Shown here piece after piece: positions 1 to 7,912 of a stretch of 47,153 nucleotides of DNA (within the stretch, counting starts at the first letter, position 1; every line of letters begins with the position of its first letter). Origin of the DNA: Mesorhizobium sp. CA14 (GTDB taxonomy: Bacteria; Pseudomonadota; Alphaproteobacteria; Rhizobiales; Rhizobiaceae). The stretch lies in the NCBI RefSeq assembly GCF_020165195.1, contig NZ_JAIUHR010000037.1, positions 1 through 47,153 of the forward strand, written 5' to 3'. The translations under genes were made by a program, and so were the position numbers. The notes beneath the pieces are model-generated. The model ran no database searches and had not been told where the DNA came from. It was given only the letters and a program-made list of their open reading frames with translations.

Positions 1-44
1 CCCAAAGCCAAAACGGAGCGAGACCTCGCGACCAAATCGCTCCG
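1..44 (-). terminator. Probable Rho-independent terminator of the lytic transglycosylase gene
   Basis: An 8-bp perfect inverted repeat (CGGAGCGA at 14-21, TCGCTCCG at 37-44) has a 15-nt loop. Read on the minus strand, the stem is followed by TTTTGGCTTT, a moderate U-tract. It lies 55 bases past the stop codon of the transglycosylase gene. The loop is longer than ideal and the U-tract is interrupted. Confidence 0.5.
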
Positions 45-98
45 CGAGCCTGTCCTCGCTAACTGCGCAACAGGCCCGCAAGGGGAGAAGGAAAGCGC

Positions 99-2132
99 TC
101 AGCCCCGTCCATTCACAAGGTCTCCCACGATGTCGTATTTCCCCGAAATACGCATCTTGTAGACCTCGTAATTTTCCATCACGCGTTGCACGTAACTTCT
201 TGTTTCGGTGTAGGGGATCCGCTCGATCCAGTCGACGACGGCATCCACGTCCTTGCCGCGCGGGTCGCCGTATTTCGCCACCCACTGGGCGGCGCGGTTG
301 GGGCCGGCATTGTAGCCGGCGAAGGTCAGCACATAGGAACCGCCGAAGCGGTCGAGCTGCTCGCCGAGAAAGGCTGAGCCCAGCGTCGCGTTGTAGCCGG
401 CATCGCTCGTCAGCCGCGCCTGCGAGAAACTCATGCCGGCCTTCTTCGCCAGCTGCTTGGCGGTGCCCGGCATCAACTGCAGCAGGCCGCGCGCGCCGGC
501 GCTGGAGACGGCGCCGACGTTGAACTCGCTTTCCTGGCGGGCGATGGCATAGGCAAGCGCCTTGCCCGACCCCGAAATATTCGCCGAATCGGGAATGACA
601 CCCAGCGGATGCGACAGCGCGCCGACATCGATGCCGCGCTGGGCGGCGATCTTGCCGACCTTCAGCGCCATGAAATGGTTGCCCTGCTTTTCGGCCAGCA
701 CCGCGAGCAGCGCCAGTTCGCCCGGACTGGTCAGCTGCCCGGCAAGGTCGCGGTAGAGCGTTTCGGCGTAGCGGTCATAGCCAGCCTCCTGCAGCCGCTT
801 GATCGCGCTCACCGCCTCGCGGCCGTCGAAGCTCTGGCGGTCGGCGGCGCTCGGTTTCGGATAGACGATGTTGAGGGTCCTCAGGCCCACGCGCTCGCCC
901 GCGAGCTGGCCGTAGAAGGTCGTGCCGTAGCTGGCCGCGCGCGTGAAATAATCCTTGGCGCTGCCCGGGCCGCCGACTTCCGCCGCGCGGCCGAGCCAAT
1001 AATAGGCGCGCGACAGCGACACCGATCCCTGGGCGAGCTCGGTGATGCGCTTGAAGTGGGTGGCGGCGGTCGCCGGATCGTTGAGGCCTCGGAGCGCATA
1101 CCAGCCGGCGTGGAATTCGGCCTCGGCGGCATTAGCCGGGCTTTCGGCCGCATGTATGGAGACGATTTTGTAGGCGGTCTTCATGTCGCCCTGGTCGACC
1201 AGCTCGCGCGACAGCACGCGGCGCTCGACCCACCAGGCATCGGGGTCGACCAGCGAATCGCGATCGGTCGGCGCTTTCATCACGACAGAAGCCGCATCGG
1301 CGAATTTCTGCTGCTTGCGCAGATATTCGGCCTCGGCGAAGAAATAACCTGCCGAGCGCTGCGCCGCAGGCACCGCCTTCAACAGCTTGGCGGCGTTCTT
1401 GTCGCCCTTGTCGGCGGCCGCCCACGCATCCGCCAGCGGCTGCGCGCCGGCGAGGCCGGCGACCCGCAGGGCCGAGGAGGGCCGGTCGGCATAGAACATG
1501 CGCTCCATGCGGTAGCGATGGTCGGCCGCCGGAATCAGCGTGCCGAACTCCTTGATGACGGTCGCTTCGTCCTTTGCTTCCAGCTTCTCGGTACGCCAGA
1601 ACGGCACAAGCACCGCGCGGGCGGCGGCCTGGTTGCCGAGCGCCACCTGCGAGCGGGCAAGGATGATGACGCCCTCCGGCGTCAGCGGCTGGCTGCGGCC
1701 GAAGGCCTGAACCACCACTTGCGGCGGCGGGTTTTCGCGATAGAGCGCACGCTCGCTGTTCTTGCGCAGCGCGACCGTGCCTGGCCACCCGGGAAGCATC
1801 TTGGCGGCATCGGCAATCTCGCCGCTCGGCACCTGGTCGCCACCGTAAAGCGCGATCGCCCAGGCGAGGATATGCCGGTCGAGCGAAGTGGCAGGCAGCG
1901 TGTCGCGGGCATTGCGCGCGCCGGCAATGTTGTTGGCGGCAAGCGCGTCGAGGCCGCTCTTGAGGTGCGCTATGTCGGTAGACGGCGCTGTAGGGCCGAG
2001 CGCCTGCGGTGCATCGGGAGCCGGGATCGAGGCTGTCATGCGCGCGTCGACGCTGCCGCCGATCGCCATGCCTGGCATCAGCGCAGCGATCGCGCCCAAA
2101 AGCGCGAAGAGATGAGGCCGCCTCGTCGGCAT
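99..2132 (-). CDS. Soluble lytic murein transglycosylase (Slt70 type)
   Basis: This predicted periplasmic enzyme cleaves the MurNAc-GlcNAc bond of peptidoglycan and forms 1,6-anhydro ends. The first ~30 residues (basic start, then a hydrophobic run ending near GMAIGG) look like a signal peptide. Residues ~60-520 are alpha-helical and repeat-rich, as in the Slt70 U-shaped superhelix. The catalytic SLT domain spans about 529-650: ARQESEFN gives the general acid Glu534, followed by GLLQLMPGTA and YNAGP. The length (677 aa) fits the family. It is divergent from dapA across a repeat-rich gap and is followed by a hairpin terminator. Family identity is clear; which Slt paralogue it is cannot be told. 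Confidence 0.93.
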   Translation of the reverse strand: MPTRRPHLFALLGAIAALMPGMAIGGSVDARMTASIPAPDAPQALGPTAPSTDIAHLKSGLDALAANNIAGARNARDTLPATSLDRHILAWAIALYGGDQVPSGEIADAAKMLPGWPGTVALRKNSERALYRENPPPQVVVQAFGRSQPLTPEGVIILARSQVALGNQAAARAVLVPFWRTEKLEAKDEATVIKEFGTLIPAADHRYRMERMFYADRPSSALRVAGLAGAQPLADAWAAADKGDKNAAKLLKAVPAAQRSAGYFFAEAEYLRKQQKFADAASVVMKAPTDRDSLVDPDAWWVERRVLSRELVDQGDMKTAYKIVSIHAAESPANAAEAEFHAGWYALRGLNDPATAATHFKRITELAQGSVSLSRAYYWLGRAAEVGGPGSAKDYFTRAASYGTTFYGQLAGERVGLRTLNIVYPKPSAADRQSFDGREAVSAIKRLQEAGYDRYAETLYRDLAGQLTSPGELALLAVLAEKQGNHFMALKVGKIAAQRGIDVGALSHPLGVIPDSANISGSGKALAYAIARQESEFNVGAVSSAGARGLLQLMPGTAKQLAKKAGMSFSQARLTSDAGYNATLGSAFLGEQLDRFGGSYVLTFAGYNAGPNRAAQWVAKYGDPRGKDVDAVVDWIERIPYTETRSYVQRVMENYEVYKMRISGKYDIVGDLVNGRG

Positions 2133-2251
2133 TCTGCGATCCTAGCACATCGTCAGCAGGCGCGGGCACTTGAGAACCCGATGCGAAGCCTAAACTTAGG
2201 TCGTGAAGGGCTCGTAAACAAAAGGTTATCGAGGCCGTTCGAATGGCGCTT

Positions 2252-2329
2252 GCTGGTGTCCCGATTCTGAAATTCGCATGACCTTGATATCGGGCGCGGC
2301 GCGAATTTCAGAATCGCAGGGACACCAGC
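2252..2329. repeat. Long inverted repeat (hairpin 1 of a tandem pair)
   Basis: The left arm at 2252-2277 and right arm at 2301-2329 are complementary over 26 positions, with one 3-nt indel. The arms begin GCTGGTGTCC and end with GATTCTGAAATTCGC. The loop is 23 nt. It lies between the divergent transglycosylase and dapA genes, and no T-tract follows. The length and near-perfect pairing look like a dispersed palindromic element rather than a simple operator. Confidence 0.85.
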
Positions 2330-2341
2330 CAACTGTCGAAT

Positions 2342-2419
2342 CCAGTGACGTTTTGGTTTTCGATGTTCGCCCCGGGCCTGATACCGACGTCTGGCGAACA
2401 TCGAAAACCACGACACTGG
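2342..2419. repeat. Long inverted repeat (hairpin 2 of a tandem pair)
   Basis: The left arm at 2342-2371 pairs with the right arm at 2393-2419. The shared core is GGTTTTCGATGTTCGCC, with one mismatch and a 3-nt indel. The loop is 21 nt. It starts only 12 bases after the first hairpin and has nearly the same arm length, so the two form a tandem double hairpin of about 168 bp. Confidence 0.85.
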
Positions 2420-2508
2420 CACTGCGCCGATGCTTGCCGCTGAACCATGTCGAGACTATGGTGCGCGGCTTCGCTTTCGGTTAGAAGGCGCGCAAATAAG
2501 ATGCCGAC

Positions 2509-2552
2509 GCATGGCGCCCAAAGCAGGAACCGGTTTTTGGGCAAAGACATGC
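2509..2552. repeat. Rhizobial-type dispersed palindrome upstream of dapA
   Basis: This 44-bp imperfect palindrome starts GCATGGCGCCCAAA and ends TTTTTGGGCAAAGACATGC, and is followed by ATAAACGAACAAAG. The pattern (outer GCATG/CATGC arms, inner CCAAA/TTTGG arms, then an A-rich tail) resembles short palindromic elements common between genes in Rhizobiales. Related copies lie at 16942-16990 and 19926-19976. It ends 34 bases before the dapA start codon. The rest of the 2133-2586 gap holds the double hairpin just upstream and no other recognisable gene. Confidence 0.6.
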
Positions 2553-2586
2553 ATAAACGAACAAAGTTCCAAGGAGTTTGGACGAT

Positions 2587-3468
2587 ATGCTGAGAGGCTC
2601 GCTCACCGCGCTCGTGACGCCGTTCGAAAAGAGCGGGCGCTTCGACGAGAAAGCCTTTCGCGATTTCGTCGAATGGCAGATCGCCGAGGGCACCAAGGGG
2701 CTCGTTCCAGTCGGCACCACCGGCGAGTCGCCGACGCTCTCGCATGAGGAGCATCGCCATGTCGTGAAGGTCGCCATCGAGGTGGCCAAGGGCAGGGTTC
2801 CGGTCGTGGCCGGCGCGGGCTCCAACAACACCGAGGAAGCTGTCGGCCTGGTGAAGTATGCCGAACAGGCCGGCGCCGATGCCGCCCTTGTGGTCACGCC
2901 TTATTACAACAAGCCCACGCAGCGTGGCCTTTATGAGCATTTCGCCGCCGTTGCCCGCGCGACCACGCTGCCGATCATCATCTACAACATCCCGCCGCGC
3001 TCGGTGATCGACATGACGCCGGAGACGATGGGCAGGCTGCGCCACGATTTCAAGAACATTGCCGGCGTCAAGGATGCCACCGGCAAGGTCGAGCGTGTCT
3101 CCGAGCAGCGCATGACCTGCGGCAGGGATTTCATCCAGCTCTCCGGCGAGGATGCTTCCGCGCTCGGTTTCAACGCCCATGGCGGCGTCGGCTGCATCTC
3201 GGTGACGTCCAACGTCGCGCCGCGGCTGTGCGCCGAATTCCAGGAAGCGACGCTCTCTGGTGACAGCGCCAGGGCGCTCGAGCTGCAGGACCGGCTCTTG
3301 CCGCTGCACAAGGCGATCTTCATCGAGCCCGGCGTATCCGGCGCCAAATACGCGCTGTCGAAGCTGGGCAAGGTCGAGAACGTGGTCCGCTCGCCGCTGG
3401 TGACGGTCGAGTCCTCGACCGCCGAGAAGCTCGACGCGGCGCTGAAGCACGCCGGCTTGATAAATTAG
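2587..3468 (+). CDS. dapA: 4-hydroxy-tetrahydrodipicolinate synthase
   Basis: The enzyme condenses pyruvate with aspartate semialdehyde, the first step committed to lysine and diaminopimelate. This 293-aa TIM barrel carries GTTGE at 43-47 (pyruvate pocket), Tyr107 in TPYYN, Tyr133 in YNIPPR and the Schiff-base Lys162 in GVKDATG. An AAGGAG ribosome site at 2571-2576 lies 10 bases before ATG 2587. An in-frame TTG at 2578 sits only 1 base from the same site, so ATG 2587 is preferred. smpB follows after 25 bases, a common rhizobial pairing. Confidence 0.96.
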   Translation: MLRGSLTALVTPFEKSGRFDEKAFRDFVEWQIAEGTKGLVPVGTTGESPTLSHEEHRHVVKVAIEVAKGRVPVVAGAGSNNTEEAVGLVKYAEQAGADAALVVTPYYNKPTQRGLYEHFAAVARATTLPIIIYNIPPRSVIDMTPETMGRLRHDFKNIAGVKDATGKVERVSEQRMTCGRDFIQLSGEDASALGFNAHGGVGCISVTSNVAPRLCAEFQEATLSGDSARALELQDRLLPLHKAIFIEPGVSGAKYALSKLGKVENVVRSPLVTVESSTAEKLDAALKHAGLIN

Positions 3469-3493
3469 GGATGAGGCGCCACCTCTCCGCATT

Positions 3494-3973
3494 ATGAATC
3501 AAGTCAAGAAAGCCGACCCCAACAACAGGACGGTCGCCGAAAACCGCAAGGCGCGCTTTTCCTATGAGGTGCTCGACACGATCGAGACCGGCTTGGTGCT
3601 GACCGGCACCGAGGTCAAGTCGCTGCGCCAGGGCCAGGCCAACATCCAGGAAAGCTACGCTTCGGCCGAGGGCGGCGAGATCTGGCTGATCAATTCCTAT
3701 CTTCCGGAATATCTGCAGGCCAACCGCTTCAACCACGAACCGCGCCGCCGCCGCAAATTGCTGGTCTCCAAGCGCGAGATGGCGAAACTCTCGCAAAGCG
3801 TCGAGCGCGAGGGCATGACGCTGGTGCCGCTGAAAATCTACTTCAACGATCGCGGCCGCGCCAAGCTGCTGCTCGCGGTTGCCCGCGGCAAGAAACTGCA
3901 CGACAAGCGCGAGACCGAAAAGCAGCGCGACTGGTCGCGTGAGAAGGGCCGGTTGCTGAAGGAGCGCGGCTAA
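3494..3973 (+). CDS. smpB: SsrA-binding protein SmpB
   Basis: SmpB binds tmRNA and places it in stalled ribosomes for trans-translation. The 159-aa length is typical. The N-terminal half carries the beta-barrel signature (NRKARFSYEVLDTIETG, GTEVKSLRQGQANI, then ESYA). The basic C-terminal tail (KKLHDKRETEKQRDWSREKGRLLKERG) is the part that enters the decoding site. It lies 25 bases after dapA and is probably co-transcribed with it. Confidence 0.97.
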   Translation: MNQVKKADPNNRTVAENRKARFSYEVLDTIETGLVLTGTEVKSLRQGQANIQESYASAEGGEIWLINSYLPEYLQANRFNHEPRRRRKLLVSKREMAKLSQSVEREGMTLVPLKIYFNDRGRAKLLLAVARGKKLHDKRETEKQRDWSREKGRLLKERG

Positions 3974-4058
3974 GCTCCCGGGCCGGCCGCACCCGGTCGC
4001 TGAAAAAAGCCGCCAGCCGGTTCTCTGGTCTGGCGCGTACCTTCCGACGGGGGATGTC

Positions 4059-4769
4059 TTGGGCAAGCGGATTGTGTTCTGGGGGCTTGCCGGCGTGGTT
4101 GTCGCCTGTGCCGTGGCCGCGGGTGCGTTCTTCTGGTTCCGTGGCTTTTCGCCGAACCGCGCCGAGTTCCCGATCCGGGGTATCGACGTTTCCCATCATC
4201 AGGGAAAGATCGACTGGCCCCGGGTCGCTGCCGACGATGTCGCCTTCGCCATCATCAAGGCGACCGAAGGCGGCACCCATGTCGACACCCTGTTTGCGGC
4301 CAATCTGCGCGAGGCGCGCGCGGCCGGCCTGGCGGTCGGCGCCTATCACTTCTTCACCTTCTGCCGCCCAGGCGCCGAACAGGCGAGGAACTTCATGTCG
4401 GTGGTACCGCGCGACGCGCCGCTTTTACCGCCCGTGGTTGACATCGAATTCGGCGGCAATTGCCCGCAGCGTCCGTCCCCGGAGCAGTTGAACGCCGAGC
4501 TTGCCGCTTTCCTCGGCCCTGTCGAGGCGGCGTTCGGCAAGCAGGCGATCTTCTATCTGACCGACGAGGCGGCCGACGCCTATTCCGGAAGCATCCTGAC
4601 CCGTCAGCGCTGGCTGCGTTCGCTCGCGACGAGGCCCCGCGAGAACGACTGGATCTACTGGCAGTATCACAATATGGGCCGCGTCGACGGCATCAAAGGC
4701 GATGTCGATCTCAACGTCCTGAAGGGCGGCCGCGAAACGCTGGCTGAGTTGTTTGCAACGACGCGTTGA
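4059..4769 (+). CDS. Glycoside hydrolase family 25 lysozyme, membrane-anchored
   Basis: This is a predicted muramidase of the GH25 (Chalaropsis-type) fold. One hydrophobic segment at residues ~5-27 acts as a signal anchor or signal peptide. The catalytic domain begins at FPIRGIDVSHHQG with Asp43, continues through AFAIIKATEGG and GAYHFF, and carries the DxE motif in PVVDIEFGG. The start is TTG 4059, preceded closely by GGGG; no in-frame ATG fits better. The 3974-4058 gap holds a weak CCGGG/CCCGG stem. It converges on the exporter gene downstream. The substrate (own or foreign cell wall) cannot be told. Confidence 0.88.
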   Translation: MGKRIVFWGLAGVVVACAVAAGAFFWFRGFSPNRAEFPIRGIDVSHHQGKIDWPRVAADDVAFAIIKATEGGTHVDTLFAANLREARAAGLAVGAYHFFTFCRPGAEQARNFMSVVPRDAPLLPPVVDIEFGGNCPQRPSPEQLNAELAAFLGPVEAAFGKQAIFYLTDEAADAYSGSILTRQRWLRSLATRPRENDWIYWQYHNMGRVDGIKGDVDLNVLKGGRETLAELFATTR

Positions 4770-4810
4770 GTTGCCCGGCCGCCGAATTGTCTGCCGCATC
4801 GCTGACGGGC

Positions 4811-5731
4811 TCAGGATCCGCTGGGCGCAGGCGCGCTCGGACGTTTGCCTGCAATACGTCCTCCGACCGCTGACAGGCCCATCCCGACCGCCATGATCGC
4901 GATGGCCGCGAACTGGATCGCCAGGGGCGTTTCGCCGAGTATGGCCATGCCGACAAACACCGTGGCAATCGGAACGCCCGGCAGGAACAGCGACGCCATC
5001 TGCGGCCCCAACTGCCCGACGACATAGGTATAGAGGAACATGGCTGCCGCGCCGGCCAGAATCCCCTGGATCACGATCTGGCTGATGATCTCCGTGGCGG
5101 CTGCGGCATGGATATGGCTTGGTGCGACGAAATAGAGAACCGGCAACGGCAAGCACGACAGAAGCACCACCGCAGCCGTCGCCGTGACCGGATCGGCACG
5201 CCACCGCCGGACAAGAATGGCATAGGTCGAGAACATCAGCCCCGATCCGATGAAAAGCATATCGCCGAAGAGGACGCCGCCGGTGCCGCCACGCCCCGGC
5301 GCAATGAACAGCAACAGGCCGGCGATGATCGCGACGACACCGATGGTCCGTTGCTGCGGAGCGCTCTCGTTGAAGACGATGCGTGACAGCAGGAACGAAA
5401 AGAAGACGATCGACGCTGGACAAAGCGCCGCCGCATGGGCGGCAGGGGCATAGGTCAGGCCCCAATTGATGATCAGCGGATAAGGCAACCCGGCCAACGC
5501 CGCCAATGCCAGAGCTCGTCGCCAACCAAGCGCCCTCATGCTTGCAAAGCCGCAGCGCCAAACGATCGGCAGAAAGACCACACCCGCGCCGCCAAAGCGC
5601 AAGACGGCCAGATCCGTCGCCGTCAGGTGCTCCCGGAGGCTGAAGCGGGCGGCGACGAATTGGACGGCGTAGATGCCGATCATGATCAGGCCGGCGATAA
5701 TCGCCAGTCTCGCTTTTCCTGCGTCTGCCAC
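4811..5731 (-). CDS. EamA-family (DMT) transporter
   Basis: This 306-aa inner-membrane protein has about ten hydrophobic helices in two EamA repeats (roughly 10-145 and 160-295), the architecture of drug/metabolite exporters of the RhaT/YdcZ group. Translation most likely starts at GTG 5731 after an AGG-containing leader. The substrate is not deducible. It diverges from an Lrp/AsnC regulator gene, an arrangement often seen for amino-acid exporters, and a near-perfect palindrome lies just upstream of its start. Confidence 0.88.
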   Translation of the reverse strand: MADAGKARLAIIAGLIMIGIYAVQFVAARFSLREHLTATDLAVLRFGGAGVVFLPIVWRCGFASMRALGWRRALALAALAGLPYPLIINWGLTYAPAAHAAALCPASIVFFSFLLSRIVFNESAPQQRTIGVVAIIAGLLLFIAPGRGGTGGVLFGDMLFIGSGLMFSTYAILVRRWRADPVTATAAVVLLSCLPLPVLYFVAPSHIHAAAATEIISQIVIQGILAGAAAMFLYTYVVGQLGPQMASLFLPGVPIATVFVGMAILGETPLAIQFAAIAIMAVGMGLSAVGGRIAGKRPSAPAPSGS

Positions 5732-5754
5732 GACCTGCCACCCTAATGTCGCCG

Positions 5755-5777
5755 GCGGTGGAGACCGTCTCCACCGC
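5755..5777. promoter_or_regulatory. Probable operator: near-perfect palindrome upstream of the EamA exporter
   Basis: Arms GCGGTGGAGAC (5755-5765) and GTCTCCACCGC (5767-5777) are perfect 11-mers around a single C. The site lies 24-46 bases upstream of the exporter start codon, inside the divergent gap shared with the Lrp/AsnC gene. Such compact dyads are usual binding sites for dimeric repressors. The regulator that binds it is not known. Confidence 0.65.
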
Positions 5778-5917
5778 TGCGGCGAAAGCGCAGGCTATTG
5801 TCTGGGCTTCTGCGTTGAAATACCCTCTTTTTGGAAATGGTAGCGGAATTCACATCAAAAAGGCCATTCTAAAGTGAATCCAGAAGCAAGCGATCTCGAC
5901 GCGGTCTTCTTCGGCTT

Positions 5918-6337
5918 TTGCAGGAGGATGGGCGCCGCACCACGCTTGATCTGGCGGCGCGTGTCGGCCTGTCGCCGACCGGCACCAGCATGCGGGTGAA
6001 GCGGCTGTTTCGGGAAGGCTACATCACCGCGGTCAGGGCCATGCTGGATCCCGCCAAGATCGGGCGCGGCACGCTCGTCTTCATCGAGGTTCGCCTCGAT
6101 CACACCGCGCCTCATATTTTCGAACGCTTCGCCGAAGCGGTGACCAGGGCGCCCGAGGTTCTCGAGTGCCACATGGTCGTTGGTGGCTTCGACTATCTGG
6201 TCAAGGCGCGAATTTCGGAAATGGCCGCCTATCAGGATTTTCTGACGCGGGTCATTCTCGCGCTGCCGGGAGTGAAGGAGACGCACACCTATGCCTCGAT
6301 AGGCGACGTGAAGCCGCATGCACTGCTGCCGGTATAG
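5918..6337 (+). CDS. Lrp/AsnC-family regulator, N-terminus apparently damaged
   Basis: The visible 139 residues contain most of the AsnC-type helix-turn-helix (LDLAARVGLSPTGTSMRVKRL) and the RAM ligand/oligomerisation domain (MVVGGFDYLVKARISEMAAYQDF). The only start in this frame is TTG 5918, which has no Shine-Dalgarno and would remove helix 1. The missing N-terminus appears in another frame from GTG 5874 (NPEASDLDAV), and LLRLLQEDGR resumes in this frame, consistent with a ~10-bp deletion. Divergent placement suggests it regulated the EamA exporter. It is either a pseudogene, a sequencing error, or translated from the weak TTG. Confidence 0.65.
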   Translation: MQEDGRRTTLDLAARVGLSPTGTSMRVKRLFREGYITAVRAMLDPAKIGRGTLVFIEVRLDHTAPHIFERFAEAVTRAPEVLECHMVVGGFDYLVKARISEMAAYQDFLTRVILALPGVKETHTYASIGDVKPHALLPV

Positions 6338-6355
6338 TCGCCGGACGCTCTGAAT

Positions 6356-7015
6356 CTAGGTCTTCAGGAACGCCGCGATCTCCTTGAACACATTGACGAA
6401 CATCTCCTCCGTCAGCACGCCCGTATTGGTGTTGTAGCGCGAGCAGTGATAGCTGGAAAACAGCGCGATGCCGCTGCCGGCTTCCTGCCGCCCGCCATGG
6501 CGGAACGGAAAGGCTGCGACGCGCTCACCCAGCGCCCGCACCGTCGACTGATGCGCGATCGAACCCAGCGTCAGGATGGCGCGAAGGTTGGGGAAGCGCG
6601 CGATGGTGGGTTTTAAAAAAGTCCGGCAGGTGGCGATCTCGGCGCCCACCGGCTTGTTCTCCGGCGGCACGCAGCGCACCGCATTGGTGATGGCCGTGCC
6701 GACAAGCTCGAGCCCGTCATCCGGCCTTGCCTTGAACTCGCCGCGCGCCAGGCCATGCGCGATCATCGTGCCGTAGAGCAGGTCGCCGGCATAGTCGCCG
6801 GTGAAGGGACGTCCCGTGCGGTTGGCGCCGCGCAGGCCGGGCGCCAGCCCGACGATCAGGAGTTTGACCGAATTCTCGCCTTCCGGTGGCAGGAAGGTCG
6901 GCACCGGCGCGTTAAACCAGCCCGGCTCACGCTCGCGCCAGGCGGCGATGAAATCATGCAGCCGCGGGCAAAGCGGGCAGTCACGGTCGGGTTCCGGGGA
7001 GGGCGCGGCGCTCAA
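6356..7015 (-). CDS. Uracil-DNA glycosylase, family 5-like (UDGb)
   Basis: The enzyme removes uracil and other deaminated bases from DNA. The 219 residues carry four Fe-S cysteines: Cys13 and Cys16 (CPLC), Cys115 and Cys130. The active-site loop is GLAPGLRGANRTGRPFTGD at ~56-74, with the family-5 G-x-x-P-G pattern and no Asp/Asn catalyst in the first position. The second motif is HCSRYNTNTG at ~190-199, where family members usually have HPS; Cys191 replaces that Pro. It lies 12 bases downstream of the NYN gene on the same strand, so the two are probably co-transcribed. Confidence 0.88.
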   Translation of the reverse strand: MSAAPSPEPDRDCPLCPRLHDFIAAWREREPGWFNAPVPTFLPPEGENSVKLLIVGLAPGLRGANRTGRPFTGDYAGDLLYGTMIAHGLARGEFKARPDDGLELVGTAITNAVRCVPPENKPVGAEIATCRTFLKPTIARFPNLRAILTLGSIAHQSTVRALGERVAAFPFRHGGRQEAGSGIALFSSYHCSRYNTNTGVLTEEMFVNVFKEIAAFLKT

Positions 7016-7027
7016 GGCCGCAGTCCG

Positions 7028-7609
7028 TCAGTAATCGTCCTCGTCGACTTCGGCGGGTTCCGGCCGGCGCACCGGCCGCTCGGACGGATCGCGGCCGACT
7101 TCGCTCTTCAGCGTCATCAGGTCGATGAAATGGTCGGCCTGGCGGCGCAGATCGTCGGAGATCATCGGCGGCTGCGAGGCCATGGTCGAAATGATCGATA
7201 CCTTGCGGCCACGTCGCTGCAGAGCTTCGACCAGCGTGCGGAAGTCGCCGTCGCCGGAGAAGATGACATAATGGTCGACGACATCGGCGAGCTCCAGCGC
7301 ATCGACGGTCAGCTCGATGTCCATATTGCCCTTGATCTTGCGGCGGCCGGTCGAGTCGGTGAATTCCTTCGCGGGCTTCGTCACCACCTTGAAGCCGTTA
7401 TAGTCGAGCCAGTCGATCAGCGGCCGGATGGAGGAATATTCCTGATCCTCGACCAGGGCGGTATAGTAGTAGGCGCGCAGCAGGTAGCCGCGCTTCTGGA
7501 AGCTCGACAGGAGCTTGCGGTAATCGATGTCGAAGCCCAGCGCGCGGGACGTGGCGTAGAGATTGGCACCGTCGATGAAAAGAGCGATCTTTTCACGGGG
7601 ATCGAACAT
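7028..7609 (-). CDS. NYN-domain (LabA/DUF88-like) protein, putative nuclease
   Basis: The 193-aa protein has a PIN-like NYN fold. Acidic metal ligands are visible in ALFIDGANLY (Asp14, Asn17), in GNMDIELTVDAL and in IFSGDGDFRTLV. LabA-type NYN proteins are predicted metal-dependent RNases. The C-terminal tail (VRRPEPAEVDEDDY) is acidic. The start ATG 7609 has a good AAAGGGA ribosome site on the minus strand. It heads a two-gene unit with the uracil-DNA glycosylase. The gene is clearly real; the substrate is unknown. Confidence 0.9.
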   Translation of the reverse strand: MFDPREKIALFIDGANLYATSRALGFDIDYRKLLSSFQKRGYLLRAYYYTALVEDQEYSSIRPLIDWLDYNGFKVVTKPAKEFTDSTGRRKIKGNMDIELTVDALELADVVDHYVIFSGDGDFRTLVEALQRRGRKVSIISTMASQPPMISDDLRRQADHFIDLMTLKSEVGRDPSERPVRRPEPAEVDEDDY

Positions 7610-7738
7610 TGAAAAACATCCCTTTCGAAAATTTCTGTCGTCTAAAAGCGTTTGACGAATAGGTCCGGCAAATGGACCTTGCTACTGTCACATCCGAGAT
7701 AACGCGCAATTTGTGGATATCCAAGGGCACGGCCGGCA

Positions 7739-7777
7739 TTGCAAGCAATTGTGATCGCGACTATCTAAGCGCGATCA
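7739..7777 (+). promoter_or_regulatory. Candidate rpoZ promoter with a dyad across the -10
   Basis: TTGCAA (7739-7744) and TATCTA (7762-7767) are spaced by 17 bases, a sigma-70-like match. The inverted repeat TGATCGCG (7752-7759) / CGCGATCA (7770-7777) brackets the -10 exactly, with 10 bases between arms. Transcription starting near 7775 would give a ~140-nt leader. The rest of the 303-base gap 7610-7912 shows no gene. Confidence 0.5.
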
Positions 7778-7912
7778 TGGCGCGCTGCCGATAATGAGCC
7801 GGCAAGGGGCCGCAAAGTTGGCGCCGGCGCCATAAAGCTTGTATTTCGCCCGCGCCCGCGTTATGGAGCGCGCCAGCTTTCCACCAAATCCATCGCATGA
7901 AAGGGGCAGTCC

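Noticed and set aside
609..2270. 553-codon open frame on the plus strand across the transglycosylase gene
   Set aside because: Antisense shadow; the minus-strand protein has a complete SLT domain.
2133..2586. Small protein-coding gene in the transglycosylase-dapA gap
   Set aside because: The open frames there mirror each other because of the hairpins and lack ribosome sites or conserved motifs.
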